Assembly (NCBI GenBank): GCA_002417825.1
Contig: DICX01000014.1
Span: 1-18,231 of the forward strand
Length of the DNA stretch: 18,231 nucleotides
Origin: Lactobacillus sp. UBA5815
GTDB taxonomy: Bacteria; Bacillota; Bacilli; Lactobacillales; Lactobacillaceae
Direction: 5' to 3'
Position numbers and translations under genes: made by a program. Under the pieces are notes generated by a model. It ran no database searches, had not been told where the DNA came from, and saw only the letters and a list, made by a program, of their open reading frames with translations. The first letter of the stretch is position 1; each line of letters opens with the position of its first letter. Shown here one piece after another: positions 6,349-12,262 of the stretch.

Positions 6349-7984
6349 TAAAAAAAATCGGATTAAAGCTAAAGATAAAGGGACCAAGCATGCTTCGTTA
6401 GTGAGCAAATGGGTAGGGATCGTTGCCTTGACCATTACGGTCTCTTTTGTTGTCTTTTCGCTTGTCATTTATTCCCTGGTTGAACAACAATTCATGAATC
6501 AGGAGCAAACGATCACACAAGACGTTGTCGATACGTTGCAGCACAAGATGGAGAATATTCCAGGAAAACTTGAGATTTCCAATGTTGTTCCAAACCTGTC
6601 TCCTGAAACAAGCCAGATTCTTGAAGGTAAGTCACCTGTTAGAGATGGTCAAGATAATAACGTATTCAGTGATGATGTGCTGGCGAGCTTAACTAATCGC
6701 GGAACGAGCGTCGTCATCTACAGCACAGATGGCGAAGTCGCATTTTCTAATGGAGATGCCACTCCTGCTTTGCAAAAATTCAAATCAGATCATGTCGTCC
6801 AAAAAATTCGTCGAAAGAATAATCTCAATTTAGAATATACTCAGCAGATTCATTCAAATAAAACTGGTAAATTGACGGGTTATTTAGTTGTTTTGAATAA
6901 GATGACTGATTACAACAGTGTTTTGAAAAGACTTCGTTATTGGATGATTTTATGGTCATTATTGGCGGTTGCTTTATTCGTCGTCTTGTCTTATTTCGTG
7001 GTTAGAAGTATTGTTAAACCAATCAGGATTATGTCTCAGGTTGCTGAGAGCGTTAATGAATCTCCTGAAAGTGATGATCGTATTCCAGATCTGCACCGCA
7101 ACGATGAGTTAGGACAATTAGCCCAATTTTTAAATCAAATGCTTGATCGGATGCAGAAATATATCGATCAGCAAAAGCAATTCGTCAGTGATGTGTCACA
7201 TGAATTGCGTACGCCGGTTGCGGTGATTGAAGGGCATCTTAACATGCTTCAGCGTTGGGGAAAAGACGATCCCAAGATATTAGATGAATCCTTGACTGAG
7301 ACACTTCAAGAAGCCCAGCGTATGAAACATCTAATTCAAGAAATGCTTGATTTGACGAGAGCTGAACAAATCGATATTCAATATCCAAATGAAGTGACAG
7401 ATGCTGACGAGGTCGTCTCGCGTGTCGTTGCGGACATGCGTATGATTCATACGGATTTTCAAATTCAATTGGATCATGATGGCATGGATTCTCACCCTAA
7501 AATCAAGATTTATCGCAATCATCTTGAGCAGTTACTGATCATTTTGATTGACAATGCGATCAAATATTCGACGAATCGAAAAGAAGTCATTGTGACCGCT
7601 GACGTCGGAGATCAACAAGTCAAGTTGATGGTCCAAGACTTTGGTGAGGGTATTGCGCCAAGTGAAAAGGATAAAATCTTTAATCGCTTTTATCGTGTCG
7701 ACAAAGCAAGAACCCGTGAGAAGGGTGGTAACGGGTTGGGACTGGCGATTGCCAAAAAGTTGGTTGAAAGCTATCATGGAACGATCAGTGTTGATTCGGT
7801 CGAAGGGGCTGGCAGCCAATTTAAATTAAGCTTCCCACTTTACGTGCCACCGAAAGAGAACAAGAAGAAAACCGTTAAAACAGCAACTGAGGCTGCACAA
7901 GAAAAATTGGATCAGATCGATCGTCTTGATCAAATCGATTCGGTGACACAGAAAAAAGCAACTCAAGAGACGAAAAAAAGCTAA
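6335..7984 (+). CDS. Membrane sensor histidine kinase (ArlS/LisK-like)
   Basis: The protein has 549 residues. A short basic cytoplasmic N-terminus precedes membrane segment 1 (about 25-48). An extracellular sensor region (about 50-200) and membrane segment 2 (about 202-226) follow. Next come a HAMP linker (about 227-280) and the HisKA domain with the phospho-accepting H289 in VSDVSHELRTPV. The ATPase domain has the N box with N407 in DNAIKYS, the G1 box DFGEG at 435-439 and the G2 box GNGLG at 465-469. It autophosphorylates on H289 and passes phosphate to D52 of the upstream regulator. After the catalytic core (about 503) there is an unusual 46-residue charged tail rich in K, E, Q and D, with a repeated LDQID. 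The gene overlaps the regulator by 14 bp, which suggests translational coupling. Confidence 0.95.
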   Translation: MTLSSKKNRIKAKDKGTKHASLVSKWVGIVALTITVSFVVFSLVIYSLVEQQFMNQEQTITQDVVDTLQHKMENIPGKLEISNVVPNLSPETSQILEGKSPVRDGQDNNVFSDDVLASLTNRGTSVVIYSTDGEVAFSNGDATPALQKFKSDHVVQKIRRKNNLNLEYTQQIHSNKTGKLTGYLVVLNKMTDYNSVLKRLRYWMILWSLLAVALFVVLSYFVVRSIVKPIRIMSQVAESVNESPESDDRIPDLHRNDELGQLAQFLNQMLDRMQKYIDQQKQFVSDVSHELRTPVAVIEGHLNMLQRWGKDDPKILDESLTETLQEAQRMKHLIQEMLDLTRAEQIDIQYPNEVTDADEVVSRVVADMRMIHTDFQIQLDHDGMDSHPKIKIYRNHLEQLLIILIDNAIKYSTNRKEVIVTADVGDQQVKLMVQDFGEGIAPSEKDKIFNRFYRVDKARTREKGGNGLGLAIAKKLVESYHGTISVDSVEGAGSQFKLSFPLYVPPKENKKKTVKTATEAAQEKLDQIDRLDQIDSVTQKKATQETKKS

Positions 7985-8004
7985 GCTTTACGCTTAGCTT
8001 TTTT
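7974..8004. terminator. Bidirectional terminator between the histidine kinase and yidC2
   Basis: AAAAAAGCTAAGC at 7974-7986 pairs perfectly with GCTTAGCTTTTTT at 7992-8004 around a 5-nt loop. The hairpin contains the kinase stop codon and lies 10 nt beyond the stop of the convergent yidC2. The A-run and T-run flanks let it act on both strands. Confidence 0.92.
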
Positions 8005-8014
8005 GATTCATCAT

Positions 8015-8998
8015 TTAGTCATGATCGTTTCGTCTTTTTTGTTTGCCTGCATTTCGCTTACGAAGACGTTCATGTTCAATCGTCTCATCCTGTTTGGATG
8101 GTGTCGATTCAGACGTTGAACGCGGTGCAGATTTTAAGATTTCTTGAATCACTTGCGGTGTCACAACTTCTTTAATAGGATTGTTGTCAAGTTCATGTGC
8201 AATCTCTTTTTTAGCTTGCGGCTGAACGAGGAAAGTCGTAATCAGTTGCTGAATGATTGCGATGACGCCACCAATCAAGAAGTAAAGTGCCAAAGCACCA
8301 GGAGTTGAAACTGAGATGAAGAATGTCATCAGCGGATTTAGCAAGAGCATGCTTTGCATGGTCTTTTTTTGTTCTTCAGGAATGCCGATTAACGAAAGAT
8401 AACTTTGAACCGCGTATAAAGCCGTCGCAACGATCGTCAATACTAAAGAACGCTGCCCAAGTGAAATTCCAAAAAATGAAGTTTCAGCAAGTGGCTTAGA
8501 GTAAGCCACCGCTTGGTAGATACCAATCATGATTGGAAATTGAATCAATAGTGGCAAACATCCCATTCCACCAAACATCGACATGTTGTTCTCTTTAAGT
8601 ACACGTTGCTGGAGTGCACTAAGTTTAAGCTGCTGCTGTTGATCGATGCCGTTTGTTTTCATGGCATTTTGGATCAGCTTCATTTGTGGTTGAACCTTGG
8701 ACATCTTCTCTTGCTGACGAATCGATTTCTTTTGCGTACTGAGCATAAATGGCATCAAAATGAGCCGAACGATAGCAGTAATGATTGCGATTGCCCAACC
8801 AGCACCATTCGCACCACTGATTTGATGACTCAGTGCGATCATGATGTTTTGAATCGGATGACCAAATAACTGGTAGATCCAATAGTAAAGGCCGCTGGTC
8901 GGCGGTGTTCCTGTTTGTTTCGCGCTACAGCCTGTCACGAATAACGCAAGCATACCGATAAGGAGCAGCAGTTGAAAGAATTTCTTGTTTTTTTTCAT
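8015..8998 (-). CDS. yidC: Membrane protein insertase YidC2 (OxaA2), lipoprotein precursor
   Basis: From the chosen ATG the protein has 327 residues. A lipoprotein signal (about 5-23) ends in the lipobox LFVTGC, with C24 as the lipidated residue. The YidC/Oxa1 core has membrane segments near 67-86, 146-164, 184-204, 217-232 and 235-257. R78, in the hydrophilic groove segment IVRLIL, is the conserved arginine that helps membrane proteins enter. The C-terminus is strongly basic (RKR, GKQKRR) and hydrophilic, as in the YidC2 type that can bind ribosomes. A start at 9025 would add nine residues but has no ribosome site. The ATG at 8998 follows AAGTGGTG and gives a normal signal peptide. The gene is downstream of acyP on the minus strand, with its own candidate promoter, and ends at a shared terminator. 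Confidence 0.95.
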   Translation of the reverse strand: MKKNKKFFQLLLLIGMLALFVTGCSAKQTGTPPTSGLYYWIYQLFGHPIQNIMIALSHQISGANGAGWAIAIITAIVRLILMPFMLSTQKKSIRQQEKMSKVQPQMKLIQNAMKTNGIDQQQQLKLSALQQRVLKENNMSMFGGMGCLPLLIQFPIMIGIYQAVAYSKPLAETSFFGISLGQRSLVLTIVATALYAVQSYLSLIGIPEEQKKTMQSMLLLNPLMTFFISVSTPGALALYFLIGGVIAIIQQLITTFLVQPQAKKEIAHELDNNPIKEVVTPQVIQEILKSAPRSTSESTPSKQDETIEHERLRKRNAGKQKRRNDHD

Positions 8999-9044
8999 TA
9001 AATGACACCACTTGATTCTATTCATGTTTTTTTACGATTAATCT

Positions 9045-9057
9045 TGACTTGAAGTCA
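9045..9057. promoter_or_regulatory. Perfect 13-bp palindrome (6-bp arms), candidate operator for yidC2
   Basis: TGACTT-G-AAGTCA is a perfect inverted repeat around one central base. It lies just downstream of the predicted yidC2 transcription start (about +3 to +15) and 46 nt before the yidC2 ATG. That position would suit a repressor. Which protein binds it, if any, is unknown. Confidence 0.4.
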
Positions 9058-9066
9058 CTAAAAATA

Positions 9067-9095
9067 ATTTTACTAGTAATCAAAGCGGCATTCAA
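9067..9095 (-). promoter_or_regulatory. Candidate promoter of yidC2
   Basis: On the minus strand, TTGAAT (9095-9090) is followed by a 17-bp spacer and TAAAAT (9072-9067). The -35 overlaps the acyP stop codon. Transcription would start near 9060. With this promoter yidC2 could be expressed apart from acyP. Confidence 0.5.
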
Positions 9096-9367
9096 TAGAT
9101 GACGTTGAACCCGTGAAAGCGATTTTCGATTTGAAGTTGGCGTTGGTCAATATGGTCGATGTGTGCTGCAGAGGAAATACTGCCAGGAAGTTGTTCGATA
9201 AATTGCTTGATTTGTGTCTCATCAGCTTGAACGATCATTCTAACTGTACCATCTGCCAAATTTTGTATCGTTCCATTGATCCCTAACTTTTTGGCTAAAG
9301 GAATTGTCGTCCACCGAAAACCGACGCCTTGCACGATGCCGCTGACGATTAATTCAATTGTTTGCAT
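9092..9367 (-). CDS. acyP: Acylphosphatase
   Basis: The 91-residue protein is of classic acylphosphatase size. It has the phosphate-binding loop GIVQGVGFR with the catalytic R18, and the catalytic asparagine N36 in NGTIQNLADGTV. The enzyme hydrolyses acyl phosphates such as carbamoyl, acetyl or 1,3-bisphosphoglycerate phosphate in the cytoplasm. Its physiological role is not clear. The start is fixed by a perfect AAGGAGG 8 nt upstream. A longer in-frame reading from 9469 adds 34 residues unlike the family and lacks a ribosome site. In lactobacilli acyP is commonly adjacent to yidC2 and divergent from a SpoU methyltransferase, as here. Confidence 0.95.
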   Translation of the reverse strand: MQTIELIVSGIVQGVGFRWTTIPLAKKLGINGTIQNLADGTVRMIVQADETQIKQFIEQLPGSISSAAHIDHIDQRQLQIENRFHGFNVIY

Positions 9368-9375
9368 TGTTTTAA

Positions 9376-9382
9376 CCTCCTT
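9376..9382 (-). promoter_or_regulatory. Strong ribosome binding site deciding the acyP start
   Basis: AAGGAGG on the minus strand lies 8 nt before the ATG at 9367. It rules out the longer reading frame that begins at 9469. Confidence 0.85.
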
Positions 9383-9543
9383 GATCAAGTTTAATTGATA
9401 GTTAACGATTAAAATTTTGAAATGAAATCGATTTTTACAGCACCTCTTTGACTGACGCTGATTCGTCATTCAGCCAGATCAGGTGTAAATCGACTTATCA
9501 CACAGCCCTATTGTACCTTAAACGATACTATTCTACTGAAATC

Positions 9544-9567
9544 ACTTGTAAAATGATTAAAACAAGT
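9544..9567. repeat. Inverted repeat ACTTGT-N12-ACAAGT
   Basis: Two 6-base arms face each other across 12 AT-rich bases in the middle of the acyP/methyltransferase spacer. This could be an operator half-site pair or chance. No T-run follows, so it is not a terminator. Confidence 0.35.
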
Positions 9568-9663
9568 AGATACCATGTCATCATTCAAGAGCCCAAAAAT
9601 AAGCGGATACGTTGCTGAGAAAATGGATTAATCCTCTGACGACCAGAGTGGTATTGTTTTTCA

Positions 9664-9672
9664 TGCTATAAT
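9664..9672 (+). promoter_or_regulatory. Extended -10 promoter of the SpoU methyltransferase gene
   Basis: TG-C-TATAAT is a perfect extended -10 element. A good -35 hexamer is not present at 16-18 bp, which fits extended -10 promoters that do not need one. Transcription should start near 9679, giving a leader of about 60 nt. A CATGCT/AGCATG dyad (9662-9683) surrounds the -10 and the start point. Confidence 0.65.
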
Positions 9673-9739
9673 AAGCAAGCATGTAGTGGCAAGTGGGGTC
9701 AATCCTGAAAAAGATGATTAAAAGTTCAAGGAGCAGAAA

Positions 9740-10507
9740 ATGCAAGAAATTATTTCCGTCAACAATTCGACGATCAAAGAAATACGCAAGCTTGATCAAA
9801 AAAAGTACCGTTATGAAAGTCAAAACTACCTGATTGAGGGTTTTCATTTAGTGACGGAGGCACTTCAAGTTGAACGCCATTTTCGTTATTTGTTAGGGAC
9901 ACCAGAAGCACTCGAGCAGCTGGCAAAACAAGCGGAACTCAATTTTGATGACCCTCGGATCATCAAGATCAATGATGTGATCAGTGAACATCTCAGTCAT
10001 ACGCAGCATTCGCAAAACATTTTCATGGTTTTGAAGATGCATCAACCGCGGCATTTTAATTTTGATTACGGTAAATGGATCCTTTTAGATAATCTCTCTG
10101 ACCCGGGGAACGTTGGAACGATCATCCGTACCGCAGATGCTGCAGGATTTGATGGCGTCATCTTGTCGTCAGAAAGTGTCGATTTGTACAATCCCAAAGT
10201 ACAGCGTGCCATGCAAGGAAGCCAATTCCATCTTGGCGTCATCAAGACTGAATTGTCGAGTGCCATCACGTCATTCAAACTGGCAAACGTCCCAGTTCTT
10301 GCAAGTGTCTTAGATCCAGAAGCCAAACCATTGGATCATTTCAAGAATATCGGCGAGTTAGCATTGATCATCGGTAACGAAGCACATGGGATACGTCCAG
10401 AATTAGTTGACCAGGCAGATCAAAAGCTTTATATCCCGATTAAGGGAAAAGCAGAATCTTTAAATGCAGCAGTCGCTGCAGGAATCATGATTTATCACTT
10501 TGCATGA
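9740..10507 (+). CDS. TrmH/SpoU-family 23S rRNA 2'-O-ribose methyltransferase (YsgA/RlmP-like)
   Basis: The 255-residue protein has an N-terminal RNA-substrate-binding domain (about 1-100) and a C-terminal SPOUT knot domain (about 110-255). The three SPOUT motifs are visible. Motif 1 is NVGTIIR (124-130, with the catalytic-type N and R). Motif 2 is LIIGNEAHGI (209-218). Motif 3 is YIPIKGKAESLNAAVAAGI (231-249). Such enzymes use S-adenosylmethionine to methylate the 2'-hydroxyl of a ribose in rRNA or tRNA. Placement upstream of pheST matches ysgA of Bacillus subtilis, reported to modify 23S rRNA as RlmP. The exact target nucleotide here is inferred. AAGGAG lies 6 nt before the ATG. It is divergent from acyP. 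Confidence 0.93.
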   Translation: MQEIISVNNSTIKEIRKLDQKKYRYESQNYLIEGFHLVTEALQVERHFRYLLGTPEALEQLAKQAELNFDDPRIIKINDVISEHLSHTQHSQNIFMVLKMHQPRHFNFDYGKWILLDNLSDPGNVGTIIRTADAAGFDGVILSSESVDLYNPKVQRAMQGSQFHLGVIKTELSSAITSFKLANVPVLASVLDPEAKPLDHFKNIGELALIIGNEAHGIRPELVDQADQKLYIPIKGKAESLNAAVAAGIMIYHFA

Positions 10508-10517
10508 GTGGCCTTCC

Positions 10518-10547
10518 TTGTTTTTTGTAAGTGAGTTTGCTTATAAT
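10518..10547 (+). promoter_or_regulatory. Candidate promoter of the HxlR-type regulator
   Basis: TTGTTT at 10518-10523 and a perfect TATAAT at 10542-10547 are 18 bp apart. Transcription would start near 10554, about 28 nt before the regulator's ATG. No terminator separates it from the upstream methyltransferase gene. Confidence 0.6.
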
Positions 10548-10581
10548 AAAACCAGTATTGTGAAAGTGAAGGAGAAAAATC

Positions 10582-10944
10582 ATGCCATTAGTCGACTCAA
10601 TAGAAGCTAAGACAGATTGCCATTGTCCCAAATCAGTTGATGATGTTATGTGTACCCATTTCGTTCATGCTTTTGCCATGATCGGTAAAAAGTGGAATGG
10701 CTTGATCATCAGCTCGTTGTGTGATCGCAAAGCCATGCGGTTCAAAGATTTATCTAATTGTATTCATCAATGCTCAGACCGTGTTTTAGTCGAAAGACTG
10801 CGCGAACTGGCTGATTTGGGGATTGTTGATCGCTTAGTCGACCCACAAACACATATCATCAGTTATACGCTGACGGAAAAGGGTGCTGAATTGAAACCGG
10901 TTTTCGATCAAGTTCATGATTGGGCAGATAAATGGTCATCTTAG
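10582..10944 (+). CDS. HxlR-family winged-helix transcriptional regulator
   Basis: The 120-residue protein is one HxlR (DUF24) winged-helix domain. The N-terminal cysteine precedes the first helix (C24 in MCTHFVHAFAMIGKKW). The recognition region is RFKDLSNCIHQCSDRVLVERLRELADLGIVDR, and the wing leads to ISYTLTEKGAEL. Family members bind DNA as dimers. Several, such as HypR, sense disulfide or electrophile stress through the conserved N-terminal cysteine. This one has six cysteines (13, 15, 24, 47, 60, 64), including a CHC pair before the domain. GAAGGAG precedes the ATG and the gene has its own promoter. The usual divergent target gene is missing: its neighbours are the rRNA methyltransferase and the pheST T-box. 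Its ligand and targets cannot be told. Confidence 0.9.
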   Translation: MPLVDSIEAKTDCHCPKSVDDVMCTHFVHAFAMIGKKWNGLIISSLCDRKAMRFKDLSNCIHQCSDRVLVERLRELADLGIVDRLVDPQTHIISYTLTEKGAELKPVFDQVHDWADKWSS

Positions 10945-10945
10945 G

Positions 10946-10974
10946 TTGCCAAAAAATCAGAAAAGTTCTAACAT
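10946..10974 (+). promoter_or_regulatory. Candidate promoter of the pheST T-box transcript
   Basis: TTGCCA at 10946-10951, a 17-bp spacer and TAACAT at 10969-10974 give a moderate sigma-A-type promoter. It starts 2 nt after the HxlR stop. The start point near 10981 falls where the T-box leader fold begins. Confidence 0.5.
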
Positions 10975-10980
10975 ATTAGG

Positions 10981-11195
10981 TAATTGCGAAGATCAAGACT
11001 AGTAGTTGATTTTGAGCTGGACAGAGAACGTCAATATGCTGAGAAGACGGCAGCTTGAGTTAGTGAATTTCATCTTGGGAGCTGGGTTTAACATATTCCG
11101 GTTTTTCACCGTTAAAGAAAATCGAGTGTGGCCAGCTATGGTCAAACTAGGGTGGTACCGCGAAGCTTCGTCCCTTTTGGGATGAAGCTTTTTTT
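10981..11195 (+). promoter_or_regulatory. T-box riboswitch sensing uncharged tRNA-Phe, leader of pheST
   Basis: The leader carries the T-box sequence AGGGTGGTACCGCG at 11149-11162. Its TGGT complements the ACCA end of tRNA-Phe. Stem I elements can be seen: an AGTAG turn near 11000, an AGAGA bulge near 11023, a GCTGAGAA distal loop near 11038, and a specifier loop around 11063-11073. The specifier reads GAATTTCA, so either TTT or TTC is read as Phe. When uncharged tRNA-Phe binds both sites, the T-box pairs with CGTCCCT and blocks the terminator downstream. The start point and the exact extent are inferred from the candidate promoter. Confidence 0.95.
11163..11195 (+). terminator. T-box-controlled intrinsic terminator of pheST
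   Basis: AAGCTTCGTCCC (11163-11174) pairs with GGGATGAAGCTT (11179-11190) with one G-U pair, and a T-run follows. The first arm also contains the TCCC that pairs with the T-box AGGG in the alternative antiterminator, so the two structures exclude each other. Confidence 0.95.
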
Positions 11196-11212
11196 GTTTG
11201 AAAGGGAAAACA

Positions 11213-12262
11213 ATGGATTTATTCGAAAGAGTAAAGCAATTAAGAAAAGAAGGCGCTAAGGCGATTGAGTCTGCAGCGACTGAAAAGAAATTAGATGAAG
11301 TGCGTGTCAAGCTAATGGGCCGCAAAGGCGAATTGACTGAGATATTGCATGCGATGAAAGAAATCGACCCTCAGCATCGACGCGAAATTGGACAAGAAGT
11401 GAATCAACTTCGAGATCAATTCACTGAACGCCTTGATGTCAGCAAAAAAGCATTGGTCAAAAAAATGGTTGAGCAGCGTCTGGAAAATGAACGCCTTGAT
11501 GTGACTTTGCCTGGACGTCCGGTTTCGCTAGGAACAAAGCATGTCGTTCGAATTTTGCAAGATGACTTAGAACGCTTCTTTATCGGCATGGGCTACCAAG
11601 TCGTTCAAGGACCTGAAATCGAATCTGAACATTATAACTTTGAGATGTTGAACTTGCCAAAGGATCATCCGGCAAGAGATATGCAAGCAACGTTCTATAT
11701 CGATGACGATCATTTACTTCGGAGTCAAACGTCACCCGTTCAGGCTCGGACTTTGGAAAAGCACGATTTCAAAAAAGGGCCTTTGAAGATGATTTCACCA
11801 GGGAAAGTTTATCGTCGTGACGATGATGATGCGACGCATTCACACCAATTTGCCCAAATGGAAGGTTTGGTTGTCGATCGGCACATTACGATGGGAGATT
11901 TGAAAGGGACTTTGGAGTCTGTTGCCAAGCACGTTTTTGGGCAAGACCGTGAAACACGTTTGCGTCCGAGCTATTTTCCTTTTACGGAACCGTCAGTCGA
12001 AATGGATGTTTCCTGCTTCAATTGTGATGGAAAAGGTTGTGCAGTCTGCAAATACACAGGGTGGATCGAAGTCCTGGGTGCAGGGATGGTTCATCCGAAT
12101 GTTTTAGAGAATGCTGGCATCGATTCTAATATTTATGGTGGCTTTGCCTTTGGACTAGGCCTTGATCGGTTCGCCATCTTGAAATACGGTGTTGGTGATA
12201 TTCGCGACTTCTACACGAATGACGTACGTTTCTTGGAACAATTTCGTCAGGAGGAAAATTAA
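11213..12262 (+). CDS. pheS: Phenylalanine-tRNA ligase alpha subunit
   Basis: The 349-residue protein is the catalytic subunit of the heterotetrameric PheRS, which charges tRNA-Phe with phenylalanine in the cytoplasm. An N-terminal coiled coil (about 1-85) binds tRNA. The class II catalytic core has motif 2 around KVYRRDDDDATHSHQF, the FPFTEPSVEMDV segment, and motif 3 in GFAFGLGLDRFAILKYG. The CFNCDGKGCAVCKYTGW cysteine cluster near residue 270 is usual for this family. I chose the ATG at 11213, with AAAGGGA upstream. A TTG five codons earlier lies right after the terminator T-run. The stop overlaps the pheT ATG by one base. Expression is controlled by the T-box upstream. Confidence 0.98.
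   Translation: MDLFERVKQLRKEGAKAIESAATEKKLDEVRVKLMGRKGELTEILHAMKEIDPQHRREIGQEVNQLRDQFTERLDVSKKALVKKMVEQRLENERLDVTLPGRPVSLGTKHVVRILQDDLERFFIGMGYQVVQGPEIESEHYNFEMLNLPKDHPARDMQATFYIDDDHLLRSQTSPVQARTLEKHDFKKGPLKMISPGKVYRRDDDDATHSHQFAQMEGLVVDRHITMGDLKGTLESVAKHVFGQDRETRLRPSYFPFTEPSVEMDVSCFNCDGKGCAVCKYTGWIEVLGAGMVHPNVLENAGIDSNIYGGFAFGLGLDRFAILKYGVGDIRDFYTNDVRFLEQFRQEEN

Larger units (their letters stand above)
9368..9739. other. 372-bp divergent intergenic region between acyP and the SpoU methyltransferase
   Basis: The spacer holds the acyP ribosome site at its left end. At its right end are a plus-strand promoter and the ribosome site of the methyltransferase. In between are several short inverted repeats: TGACG/CGTCA at 9453-9468, ACTTGT/ACAAGT at 9544-9567, the 10-bp palindrome GGATTAATCC at 9625-9634, and CTCTG/CAGAG at 9634-9648. 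The acyP promoter is uncertain. A minus-strand TACAAT at 9515-9510 is the best -10 but has no convincing -35. I see no RNA gene and no coding potential that can be supported. Confidence 0.6.

Noticed and set aside
8999..9025. Longer N-terminus for YidC2
   Set aside because: It would add nine residues before the basic signal-peptide start and has no ribosome site. The internal ATG at 8998 has one.
9368..9469. Longer N-terminus for acylphosphatase
   Set aside because: The family is about 90 residues, and a perfect AAGGAGG sits within the proposed extension just before the ATG at 9367.
9510..9515. TACAAT on the minus strand as the acyP promoter
   Set aside because: No acceptable -35 lies at 16-18 bp, and the leader would be about 140 nt. 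It is kept only as a weak possibility in the intergenic entry.
9581..9847. Minus-strand 88-codon hydrophobic reading frame in the acyP/methyltransferase spacer
   Set aside because: Its start lies inside the methyltransferase gene in antisense, there is no ribosome site, and the hydrophobic residues follow from AT-rich DNA. The methyltransferase promoter and ribosome site lie within it on the other strand.
11198..11212. TTG start for PheS
   Set aside because: It lies immediately after the terminator T-run without a ribosome site. The ATG at 11213 follows AAAGGGA.
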